A stretch of 64,000 bases of DNA, from the NCBI GenBank assembly GCA_950295325.1, contig OX485803.1, forward strand, positions 2,976,001 to 3,040,000. Direction: 5' to 3'. Each line of letters begins with the position of its first letter. The first letter of the stretch is position 1. The position numbers and the translations under genes were made by a program. Positions 55,208 through 64,000 of the stretch are shown here, in pieces. The notes under the pieces are model-generated. The model had not been told where the DNA came from, made no database searches, and saw nothing but the letters and a program-made list of their open reading frames with translations. The stretch is from Polytrichum commune (Eukaryota; Streptophyta; Polytrichopsida; Polytrichales; Polytrichaceae).

Positions 55208-57402
55208 GGATCTCCGTATTTTAGTGCTACGAGCGTTTGTAGGACACCTCCCGCGGGCAACGTTCATGCTCGGGCAGCCCGTTCCTGTCCTCCCGTCCCG
55301 ACCCGTCTTACTTGCCCGACTTGGCCTTCCTGCCCATGTCCTCCATCCTGCCCGACGCGGCCTTCCGCCTGTCCAGTTGTCCATTTTAAATTTTGTCATA
55401 GAGGAGGCCACGGAAGATCTACAGGACGGACATGGTTTAGTTTGAGATCTGGAAATTCCTGCAGGTACAATCGTCCACAAGGACACCAATACGTGCTTGA
55501 AAGCTGGTGCATAAGAAAGGTTTAGGGTGCGGGATGTAACTCTTGAAAATGTGCGGGCGAGGTTGCAGATCCCACCCCCTGGGGCCTTTGACAGGACAGA
55601 CATTTCTTGGGAGGAGAAAATCAACCAATGACGGGGTAGGATCAACCCTAGATGCTAGGACAGTGGAAAAACAAAATAGTACAAAGACACCTCTTGTTCC
55701 ACCTTTAGTTGTCTAGTTGTTTCTACAGCCTCTAACTTTGATACAAGTTGTCCTAAAAGTCTTACATGGCAACCACTCCCAATAGGACAGACAAAACAAA
55801 GGAGGGCAAGTAGATTGCAAGCCAGTCTAACCTCTAAGCGAGGATGCCAATGCAATTTTGTGGCGAAGCAACTGTATATGGACCACACTTTATGTGAAAT
55901 TCAGTACCATAAAATTAACCATTTCAACAAGGCTGGACAAGTCTGTCATGGGAGTTCAGATTATGTTAGGACAACACTGAAAATAATGGGTGTTGCATAG
56001 ATTGATATATGACATTGATAGGATACATTACAATGTTACTGAATTCAATGAGGAAGGCATAAAGTCTTTTTAGGACACTAATGTTGTACATGTCCTGTCA
56101 TATTTTACTAACTTGTTTGTTTTCCGAAAATTCCCAATTGCCAAAGTTTCATTTACATTCAAAATTCAACAAACAATGATACTTTATTGAAAATGGGTAG
56201 GGGCCAATGTATCAATACTCATGTGTCCGAAGTGGATATGTAATGGTTCTCACCTATCATAATTGTGTCCTATTATGATTCAACCTTACATTGGTTTTAT
56301 CTTGTCTTATTGTAACATCCCACACCAATATTCTAAGAAATAGTACTAAACTCCACAACGTTATCAACGATTGCATTGCACTCGCCTTCCACCACCAAAA
56401 TTTGCGTCCTTTGACGCGTCCAACCACAGGACACGAATATCATCCTCTTTGTCCATGACCAACATATCCAAGCAGGCGTTCCAGAAACAAGCTCTCATCT
56501 AGGACGAGGCTTCAGCCTGCATGGCCTCAAACCCATTGCATGTCCTCATAACTTCCAGATCGGAAACTAGCAGGTACAATCGCATGTCCTCATAATCGTC
56601 CATCATGGCAAAAATTTCCAGATCTGAAACTAAACCATGTCTGTCCTATAGATCTTCCGTGGCCTCCTCTATGACAAAATCAAATCCTTCTTCGAAAGAG
56701 ACACATTTCCCTCCCAGATCCACAATGTCCACCTCCATGGCGATCGACTAGGATAATGTCGATCAAAGTTACAACTCTTCCAAATCCTAAACTAGCAATG
56801 CAACAGCCTTTCCCCAGCTTCCTTACTCGCTCCAAAGCTGTCCAGTGGCGTGAGCAAGGAAGAATGACGGAAGAATTTCCAGATCTGAAACTAAACCATG
56901 TCCGTCCTGTAGATATTCCGTGGCCTCCTCTATTACAAAATCAAACCCTTCTTCGAAAGAGACACATTTCCCTCCCAGATCCATAATGTCCACCTCCATG
57001 GCGGGCGACTAAGACAACATCGATAAAAGTTACAACTCTTCCAAACCCTAAACTAGCAATGCAACAACATTTCCCCAACTTCCTCACTCGCTCCGGAGCT
57101 GTCTAGTGGCGTGAGCAAGGAAGAATGACGGAGCTCGGGTTCGGTGTGGGGTAGTGGTAGAGACAAATATGACGGATGAACGGCCGGATGGACGGATTGA
57201 CAGACGGGTGGACAGCTGGACAGGCGGAAGGCCGCGTCGGGCAGGATGGAGGACACGGGCAGGAAGGCCAAGTCGGGCAGGTAAGACGGGTCGGGTTGGG
57301 AGGACGGGTCGGGACGGGAGGACAGGAACGGGATGCCCGAGCATGAACACTACCCGCGGGAGGCATCCTACAAACGCTCGTAGCACTAAAATACGGAGAT
57401 CC
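55208..57402. mobile_element. Foldback element with long inverted arms
   Basis: The left arm starts GGATCTCCGTATTTTAGTGC (55208); the right arm, reverse complemented, starts identically at 57402. Pairing extends about 190 bp, including CTACGAGCGTTTGTAGGA, GTTCATGCTCGGGCA and the GC-rich CCCGACTTGGCCTTCCTGCC block. Further in, 55388-55459 pairs with 56613-56690. No obvious target duplication. The Gly/Arg-rich frames in the arms (for example - 55133-55645) arise from GC-rich repeat sequence and cross the element edge, so they are not called. No transposase. Confidence 0.8.
56613..57134 (+). repeat. Tandem duplication, 2 x 261 bp, inside the foldback element
   Basis: AATTTCCAGATCTGAAACTA occurs at 56613 and 56874. 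Both units continue with GTGGCCTCCTCTAT, CTTCTTCGAAAGAGACAC, ACCTCCATGGCG and GGCGTGAGCAAGGAAGAATG. A short inverted piece of the same unit lies at 55388-55459. Confidence 0.9.
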
Positions 57403-58000
57403 ATAAATCACCTTCCACTTGCTTAATAGGCTCAAACACCTTTGTTAGGGTATCAACCAGGAGGTATTTATCATAATATATCCTAACCATCAATCTCAAT
57501 GTCTATAATCCAAAAGTAGCATACCAAGAGAGATAAAATAACGATTCAAAGCTAGTAGACTAAAAGAGACCACTGAGATACTAAGACTATATACACAAGC
57601 TCCGAGAACGTAAACAAATAGTCCTAACCACCAATGGCACACATCAAGAACTCATCAAAGCATAAGCCAAGACCCACAAGCAACTCCTACACAAATCAAT
57701 AGTCACAAACACCTCTTTTACAAGGCAAAAGAATACGAATACCTATTGCAAAAGTAAGTGCCAAAAGTAGGAGAAAAAGAGAAATGAGAGTGCAACAAGG
57801 GCCTCTTATGAAGTCTCTTGGGTGGAGGGTGGGGCCATAAGGGCTCGTGGACAACCCTTATCAAGACTCGAGGCATGTTACTCGAGAGTAGCTTAACCTA
57901 GAGATACAAAGTCAACAAGTTGTTAATCTAGATTTTTCATGGTGATAAAAATAAGAATCCTTAGACAAGGAGCCGTCTTACACTCTTGAGACGATCATAG
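57403..58000. other. No gene seen
   Basis: No reading frame or repeat recognised. Confidence 0.5.
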
Positions 58001-58003
58001 TAA

Positions 58004-58397
58004 GAGCATCCTCAGTCGGTCTAGGTAAAGCTCACTGCAAACCAAAACCTATCTTTTGACTGACCTAAAATTAGAAACTGAAATTACCATCATTAGAAGC
58101 ACACCTAAATAAACGTGAGATATTTCTCAAGAAAAAAGAATTGTAAAAATTTGACGTAGGTGAAATCCCTCATTGAAAACACCACATTTTCAAAATTTAG
58201 AGGGAGTGCACCAAATCTTGCTTTAAAATGGAAAGATCCTCCCACACTCCCTCCAAATTTTTGACATTTAGAGGGAGTGTGGGAGGATCTGTCCATTTTA
58301 AGCAAGATTTGGTGCACTCCCTCTAAATTTTGAGCAATTTTAAGCAAGATAGGTCTTGGTTTGCAGTGAGCTTTACCTAGACCGACTGAGGATGCTC
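58004..58397. mobile_element. MITE family L, copy 2, with internal hairpin
   Basis: 394 bp. The left end GAGCATCCTCAGTCGGTCTA equals the reverse-complemented right end. TAA flanks both sides (58001-58003, 58398-58400). The inverted repeat continues through AGGTAAAGCTCACTGCAAAC. A nested hairpin at about 58190-58336 has ~70-bp arms around a 5-bp loop. Tourist/Harbinger-like by duplication length. Confidence 0.85.
58190..58336. repeat. Near-perfect inverted repeat (hairpin), ~70-bp arms
   Basis: Left arm AAAATTTAGAGGGAGTGCAC to CCTCCCACACTCCCTCCAAA, loop near 58260-58264, right arm back to GTGCACTCCCTCTAAATTTT. Few mismatches by eye. A transcript through it would form a long stem. Confidence 0.9.
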
Positions 58398-58400
58398 TAA

Positions 58401-59504
58401 GGAGCTAATTAACTTGGATTCCATTTGCACACGATGAAAGTCCATCACCTTATTCAATCAAATGAAATACCTAGACGTTGTGAAACCCACGCCAAATTTA
58501 AGAATTAGGAGTCAAGACATGTCTATACTATAACATAGACGTATCTATTTTGGTGACTTATCGTCAAAGGACATCTATATTTGATTGGTATGTGGTCAAG
58601 TGTGATTCCAAAAAAGGACATCAAAAAGACATGCATTCTAAAGAGATTGGAATATGTGCTCAAATTATGATAATTATTATGTGTTTAATAGTCAACAAAA
58701 TTGGGAGGACGTATATGACCATGAAATGAGCACAACAATCTTCACTTTGATAATGAATAAGATATTCATACAAGCTTCAAAAATTAGGAAACTATCTACA
58801 TACTCATTCAGATTAGCTAATTATCTCGTACTATACATTTGTCAAGTGTAGCTTCTCCTTCTCCTTCTCGTATCTAGGTCCCCTGATCATGTAGGTGAGC
58901 ATAATTTGAACACATACACTAATCTCTTTTTAAATGTAGTTTATTTTGATAACATTACTAAGGACCTAGACGATGATCTTGTCCCAAAGAAAAATTTGCA
59001 ATGTAAAAATAAATAAATGAAATAAAAATAAAAACAATGGAAACTATAGTTGTTTGTTGAAAATTCTATAGCACACAACCATAGTGCTCGCCCCTAAATA
59101 GGGGAATCCCCGGAATTGTAGGAGATTTGTGCTTGGTAGAGTATTGGTCGCATGGAACGCAACCAAGGAGGTGAGTAATGTTTACGTTGGTGTCCGTTCT
59201 TAGATTCACACATAAACCACATACCACTTAAATATAGGTGTCGAGATCATTGCAAGGTTCAATGTAAGATACGTGGGTGTCATTTGGTTCGATTCTTGTG
59301 TTCTCCAAATTCCATCAATTAGAGGTACACAACAAAAACTCGTGTCGCATTAGCAAATCCACGATGAAACGTCTGCAAACACTGGATTGAAAATCAAACC
59401 TCCTTTGATTAAAATTACGATTATTGGGGAAACGCATGTTTGGCGATTCCTCAACTGGATACAACAAGTCCTCCCAAATCGTACTCACTATTGAGTGTAG
59501 ACTA
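58401..59504. repeat. Family H copy 3 (58565-58850) and an inverted H trace; no gene
   Basis: 58565-58850 carries GATTGGTATGTGGTCAAG, AAAAAGACATGCAT, ATGACCATGAAATGAGCACAA and TAAGATATTCATA like copies 1 and 2. About 59195-59250 carries the reverse complement of the H start (ACCACATACCACTTAAATAT). No coding signal. Confidence 0.55.
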
Positions 59505-59637
59505 CTCCGTCCCAAAACGATCGTCCTACCCCCCAGAGTAGTTTTTAAATTTTAACCCAAAGCGTTTCTCCCACAAACACTTTGGGACATCAAACTCCAG
59601 GGGGTAAGTTACGACAACCGTTTTGAGACGGAGGGAG
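59505..59637. mobile_element. Stowaway MITE
   Basis: 133 bp, starting CTCCGTCCCAAAACGATCGT and ending ACGGAGGGAG, with TA on both sides (59503-59504, 59638-59639). The reverse-complemented right end CTCCCTCCGTCTCAAAACGG pairs with the left. Classic Stowaway terminus and duplication. Confidence 0.88.
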
Positions 59638-59862
59638 TAATTCTTAACACTCAAAGACGTAGTCCAATCTCTTTCAAACACGTGTCTTTACGACGTTTGC
59701 TCGCTCGCTCACTCTTCGATCCTCACGGAACCACACGCCAATCAAAACCTAGGGGGTCGGATTAAGGGAACGATCCACTCATTTAGGACACCTCTCTCTC
59801 TCTCTCTCTACCCTAGGGCGCACGTCGTCTACTATACCTCACCGTAAAGAGCAGAGCTGAGC
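59638..59862. other. No gene; (CT)n at 59791-59809
   Basis: A CT run of about 19 bp; otherwise nothing. Confidence 0.6.
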
Positions 59863-60150
59863 TTAGGTCGCGGTGAGGCCGAATACATTGAAAGCGTTCA
59901 TGTCACAAATGCAGTGCATCATGGGCTGGAGTGCGGATGACACCTTTTTGGATTTCAGATAGGAAAGCGCCTCATGTAACCGGCTCATGATATGCCGCGC
60001 TCGACTGGTGTAAGGTACCAGTCTTTGAACTTATATTATCCTATGCGATCCGCAACCCACATGATGTAGTTGTTGTATAGCCTGATGAAGCAGCAGCAGA
60101 TTCCCCATGTCAGACACAGCAGCAGCAGCAGCAGCCGGGTACATGAGCCC
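59863..60150 (-). pseudogene. Possible coding remnant with poly-Ala tract
   Basis: On the minus strand, one frame reads LMYPAAAAAAVSDMGNLLLL, HQAIQQLHHVGCGSHRII, a TAA, then VQRLVPYTSRARHIMSRLHE, ALSYLKSKKVSSALQPMMHC and MNAFNVFGLTAT before a stop at 59863-59865. The CAG run on the + strand (near 60090-60135) encodes Ala in this frame. Base composition is more gene-like than the surroundings. The internal TAA may be a true stop or lie in an intron. No family recognised. Confidence 0.35.
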
Positions 60151-60353
60151 CTTCACAGTCGCAAAGTGGCAAGGTACATGGGCCTGTCACCACCTAGCCT
60201 ACCCTTGCCTTGCATAGTGTAGTGTAGTGGACTCCGCATGAATGATGTGTTAGGGCCACTTTACACACGAGCCATGAGCCGTGACCGTGATATTGTGAGA
60301 GCCCAAAAGAGAGTGTCCAAAGGCCGTTCCGAAGACACCTCCCAATTCATCTA

Positions 60354-60958
60354 TAGTAATCTCCCGCTTAAGTACGCACTTTGAACTGGAGATGTTGGTG
60401 TTTATTTAGTTGGTAGGTGCGTATTTTACTCATATCGTTTTCTGGACCTTCTGATCCAGTGAATCGTAATGGGAAATGGATGAAACCTAAGGCAACCCGC
60501 GTGACCGAAACCCAACCTATTTGAGACATTTGTTGAATATGAAAGTGCCACCGACTTCAAAGGCTTTGAAGCTCTGCACAACCGCAAGGGACCATAAGCA
60601 TGGGTAGTATCCGCGTTTTGTCGCAAGAACGATCGTATGCATAGGAGTACAGTAACTTCCCCCCAACGAAAGGCGGGGCCGGAAGGCGCGTGGGTTCAAA
60701 CGCTCTCAACATTGACGACCAATTGCTTTGCTCCGGTGTTCAAACGGAAGCTGGATGGATGTATGATGAACATCGACGATTGTTTGAGATGTTTCAGCAA
60801 AACGTTAACAAAGCGACATTGAATGTCAAGCGTGAAAAATTCATGCATTCACGGCAAATGACTTTGCACGACATGTTCAAACAATAAAGTATGAACCTTA
60901 ATTTTTTCAAAAAAATTGCGCACTTAACTGGGATGCGTACTTAAGCAGGAGATATTTG
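60354..60958. mobile_element. pogo/Tigger-like (Tc1/mariner) element nested in MITE A
   Basis: 605 bp, flanked by TA (60352-60353, 60959-60960). The left end TAGTAATCTCCCGCTTAAGT and reverse-complemented right end CAAATATCTCCTGCTTAAGT both continue ACGCA; the right also has CCCAGTTAAGTGCGCA. Ends rich in CTCC..TTAAGTGCGCA words with a TA duplication are typical of pogo/Tigger elements. Only the C-terminal part of a transposase frame remains (60645-60887). Confidence 0.75.
60645..60887 (+). pseudogene. C-terminal remnant of a pogo-like transposase
   Basis: The frame is open from a stop at 60642-60644 to the stop at 60887. After the first residues it reads NALNIDDQLLCSGVQTEAGW, MYDEHRRLFEMFQQNVNKAT and ends KREKFMHSRQMTLHDMFKQ. 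The extreme C-terminus QMTLHDMF resembles a PCNA-interacting (PIP) box, Q-x2-L-x2-[aromatic or hydrophobic]-F, a feature described at the C-terminus of pogo transposase. AATAAA follows directly at the stop codon. The DDE core and DNA-binding region are missing, so it is a non-functional internal-deletion derivative. The family call rests on the ends plus this tail. Confidence 0.55.
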
Positions 60959-61040
60959 TAGCGTGGTCACAAATCTTCAAGCGCTAGTGTGAAGTAATAC
61001 ATGACCGGGCTCTTGACCGAATGCTATTTCAATGAATGTC

Positions 61041-61784
61041 TATTCACGCGGGTCCTCACGTATGATAAATTAGAATAAACCAAGGGTTGTGAGCATCCAG
61101 AGTGCCGTGGTCTCCTGGTTTTGTGTTAGGCCTACCTCCAAGAAGTAGTTTTTGAGAAATAGTCCAAGTGACCATGAAACATGATCCATTCGATGCCGTG
61201 TAGGAAATCCATGTCGACGTTGCATCCATCTTGAATTCACATTTATACTCCATCGGTCCCTCGAGCGTGGTGTGAAGCGAACTTGGACCGGCTCCACCGT
61301 TTCCACCAATGAAGTGCTTGAAGTGTACTGGTCACGGGCTCTCAGTCTTGTGTGTGAAATGGCCCTTATATTGGTACGTATTTCATCTCGTTGTTCTTTA
61401 TTGTTATCCTCTATTTACATGGGTCTTCACACATGATAAAATTTGAGTAAACCAACGGTTGTGAGCGTCCAGAGTACCGTGGTCTCCAAGTTTTGTGTTG
61501 GACCTACCTCCAAGAAGTGGTTTTTGAAAAAGAATCCAAGTGACCATGAAACATGATCCATTCGATGCCATGTAGGAATCCATGTTGACGTTTCATCCAT
61601 CTTGCATTTGCATGTATACTCTATCGGTCCTTCAAGCGTAGTGGGAAGCGAACTTGGACCGGCTCCACCGTTTCCACCAGTGAGGGTCCTTGAAGTGCAC
61701 TGGTCACGGGCTCTCAGCCTTGTGTGTGTGAGGTGGCCCTTATATTGGTATGTATTTCATCTCGTTGTTCTTTATTGTTGTTAT
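61041..61784 (+). repeat. Tandem duplication, 2 x ~371 bp, spanning the MITE A end and host flank
   Basis: 61041-61411 and 61412-61784 align throughout: TGATAAA, GTTGTGAGC, CTACCTCCAAGAAGT, CATGAAACATGATCCATTCG, CGAACTTGGACCGGCTCCAC, GGCCCTTATATTGGTA and TTTCATCTCGTTGTTC. The unit includes the right half of MITE A and about 45 bp of flank, so it formed after the MITE inserted. Confidence 0.9.
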
Positions 61785-62389
61785 TGAAGGGCCTTAAATT
61801 TGGGGGTTATCATGATAGGCCTGCGTCACATGTCCCATATCCGTCCCCGCTCCGTCCCTCGCCTCCCATTGGTGGGGAGGAGGGGACATACATTCCGAAC
61901 GGATCACCTTCTGGCTGCAAGGGACAGCTCCGTCCCGATGCCCGTCCCCGGCCCGGTCCGATAATGTGGTGCTTTTTCTTTATTACCCCAGGAACTTCAA
62001 TTGCAATTCAATGAGATTTTCAAGGAAAAGGTCTCAGGAGCCTGAAGAGTCGGGTCATGAGTTCCCGTCCTTCATCGACATGTGTCAGAACTGCCTTCTC
62101 GCAACCAGTATATAACTTATTCGGGGTAAGTACACTAATTTTGTCCTCATATTGCTGCAAGTTATCATGTTGAATTTACACGTATGTACTCTTCGTTGTG
62201 TACTAAAAGCCCACTCCCACTTACTACTGTAGTAGTGTGGGCCACCAGCGAATGGCTCCTACCACCACCAGGGGCCAATTTCAGCTCCAATCTGGCTACC
62301 GGATGTAACCAGTGCTGGTGGAACCCGTACACTGATGGCATGCACTTGTAGGTGTGGGTAGGTTATAAGCTAAGGGCTACTTTTAAGAT
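61785..62389. other. No gene; short GC-rich patch 61830-61965
   Basis: 61830-61965 is GC-rich (CCGTCCCCGCTCCGTCCC, CCCGTCCCCGGCCCGGTCC), recalling the arms of the foldback element in composition only. The remainder is featureless. Confidence 0.4.
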
Positions 62390-62805
62390 ATGTGGGTGTT
62401 CTTCGAGTGCTTTTTAAAAATTGGACACCTATATTTGATTGGCGTTTGATAAGTTGAGGATCAATGAACAAATACCATAAAAGACACATGATTTAAAGAT
62501 ATTGGACTACGTCTTTAGTTTTTTTTTTTATTGATTGTTCCACACTCAATAGTGAACATGAATGGGGTGAGTTAGTTAGAAGTAGATAATGAACGCAATT
62601 GGGAAAACATGTGCATTTAGTCAAGAAATCAACAAACATACACTTCCGATAACCATGGCTAAACCAGGTCCAAGAGCCGATTTTCACTCCAATTTTTTTT
62701 GTTGATGTTCCATTGTAAATATGCTAATGCAACACATGTTTTGTTGTGTATGTCTCCTTGGTAGAAGTTGGTGAACATGAAAAATGAACCAAGTGCCTTC
62801 CACGC
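62390..62805 (+). repeat. Dispersed repeat family H, long copy
   Basis: The left part carries CACCTATATTTGATTGGCG and ATAAAAGACACATGAT, like 58565-58850; the right part matches 37225-37497. This copy links the two halves and shows that family H is at least 400 bp long. Confidence 0.65.
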
Positions 62806-62889
62806 ATACCAAGAGCACATGACCATGAAAAACATCCAAAGGTTGTACTGTGGGAAATTGCAACATATGTTTGGGTTCAGGTCCCTACC

Positions 62890-63177
62890 ATGCCCATTCC
62901 ATTGACTGCCACGTCCCATAGTTTTGTGTTAAACCTACCTCTTTTAGATGGACCTAACGGAATTTTCAATAGGCCATGAAGCATTATCCACTTGTTGCCG
63001 TGTAGGATGTCATATAGATTTCCATCCACTCAAATGTCTTTGGTCCCTCATGTGCCTTCAAACTCTAGTGTAAAAGTGAACTTGAACCGTCTTTAGGTTC
63101 TCAACCAATCACAAAATTTGTATATCACAAGTCAAGGGCCCTCAAGCTATAGTGTTAGGTGGCTCTAAGGTAGATGG
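62890..63177 (+). repeat. Diverged relative of MITE family A
   Basis: AGTTTTGTGTTAAACCTACC, GGCCATGAAGCATTATCCAC, TGCCGTGTAGGA, TTTGGTCCCTCA and AAGTGAACTTGAACCG run in the same order as the right half of family A, at clearly lower similarity. It ends GGTGGCTC before TAA. Confidence 0.6.
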
Positions 63178-64000
63178 TGCTAAAAGACATGAGGATGGAC
63201 ACTCTGTTGGAAATCTAAATGATGTTTGTGGATCATTATGAAATTAAACCCCCTATATACGAGAAGTTCATAGAGAAAAACAAATATAATGTACCAACGT
63301 CAGGCTAGAAAATGGATTCATGCATGTATACCAAGCTTTTTGATGTATAGTGATAAATGCCTCCACTACCTATACAAAATACATGTCATTTATTTTACAT
63401 GTGAAATACAATTTTACTTTCCCATGCGAAAGTTATTGAATAGTTTTTCATCTTGTAGCATGTAACTCAAAAACTGCACCAAGCAAACAAAGACAATTTT
63501 TTCTCTAAACTTTAGCCCCCCCCCCCCCCTTTTGTTATCTACCTTTATTTCAAATTTCATAATAGCCTTTTTAAGTGTACACACTACACTACATGAAAAT
63601 ATACCTCATCCTTATGTATACTTTGTATGCTAATGCCTCAAATAATACCCCTTCTCACACTCACTTTAGTTCGTACGTGGTATGAAGAGTCCATCCCCAT
63701 GAAGGTGAAATGGCACCTCGGTAAAAATAATATGACCATCAAGGATGGAAATAGTCACCATGGCTTCATTCGGTCTTCATGGCCTAATCTTGATGATCAA
63801 AGCAATCTCAAATGGTTTAAGAATCAAATATCAAATATCAATTCACTTTATTTTAAATTTCAATCCAAGATATGATTTAAGAAAATTTATAATTAGCGTC
63901 CACTTTAACATCCCCAATGGAAAGCATGGAAATTGTTGTAAATTCTACTTCGCTCTACACATAATCCTCTAGAGATTAATAAGGGAAGTGCAATGAATTA
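63178..64000. other. No gene; C14 run
   Basis: C14 at 63516-63529. Overlapping + frames at 63627-63972 (75-82 codons) have no recognised motif. Confidence 0.5.

Larger units (their letters stand above)
60253..61365 (+). mobile_element. MITE family A, copy 4, carrying a pogo-like insertion
   Basis: It starts GGGCCACTTTACACACGAG after TTA (60250-60252) and ends GTGTGTGAAATGGCCC before TTA (61366-61368). Removing 60354-60958 leaves about 508 bp collinear with copy 2 (14467-14939). The identical TTA flanks confirm the boundaries. Confidence 0.88.

Noticed and set aside
55133-55645. 170-codon minus-strand frame, Arg/Gly/Thr-rich
   Set aside because: It spans the junction between MITE A and the foldback arm and is driven by GC-rich repeat; the mirror frame appears in the other arm.
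1-64000. LTR retrotransposons
   Set aside because: No pair of long terminal repeats with TG..CA ends, primer-binding site, or gag/pol motif was recognised.
1-64000. tRNA, rRNA, CRISPR or prokaryotic operons
   Set aside because: No tRNA B-box with matching stems, no rRNA signature, no regularly spaced short repeats with unique spacers, and no Shine-Dalgarno-linked gene runs.

Overview
The window looks like nuclear DNA from a plant with a large, repeat-dense genome. Evidence: Stowaway-like and Tourist-like MITEs (miniature inverted-repeat transposable elements), an autonomous PIF/Harbinger element of the two-gene plant type, a LINE whose ORF2 carries RNase H, and a decayed reading frame that resembles a PPR gene. 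The species cannot be named from this sequence. No prokaryotic signature was found, and no convincing intact host gene, tRNA, rRNA, LTR pair or CRISPR array. Almost everything recognisable is a transposable element or a duplication of one.

Layout. 1-21.5 kb is AT-rich and holds a dispersed repeat (family H), two Stowaway/Tourist MITEs near 4-6.2 kb, a 518-bp Tourist-like MITE (7290-7807), a 3'-terminal LINE fragment near 8.85-9.15 kb, a 193-bp tandem duplication (10538-10923), two copies of MITE family A (11.9 and 14.5 kb), a ~150-bp tandem array (15.3-16.0 kb), a degenerate PPR-like frame (minus, 16.5-17.1 kb) and a 538-bp MITE (18.0 kb).

21503-29061 is the centrepiece: a 7559-bp GC-richer Harbinger transposon with ~50-bp inverted termini and TAA target duplications. 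It has an uninterrupted Myb/SANT-like gene (+) and an uninterrupted DDE transposase gene (-) that converge with a 20-bp gap, and a further candidate coding exon on the minus strand. In known PIF/Harbinger elements both proteins are needed: the Myb-like protein helps transposase enter the nucleus and bind the ends.

29-42 kb has a GGGTGGGCAT-type minisatellite touching the transposon flank, a ~335-bp tandem repeat split by a MITE with a clean 3-bp duplication, a dead Harbinger transposase fragment (35.3-35.7 kb), and a 5'-truncated LINE (38602-40060) flanked by direct repeats of 396 and 380 bp that behave like an extremely long target-site duplication. 42.7-44.2 kb holds an unrecognised decayed coding region (minus).

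46-64 kb shows nested and duplicated small elements: a MITE inside a MITE with a paralogous empty site, a 1.4-kb Tourist-like element, a third LINE remnant, a 2.2-kb foldback element with long inverted arms, a hairpin MITE whose twin lies 11.4 kb away, a Stowaway MITE, and a pogo-like element nested in a family A MITE whose right half was then tandemly duplicated with host flank.
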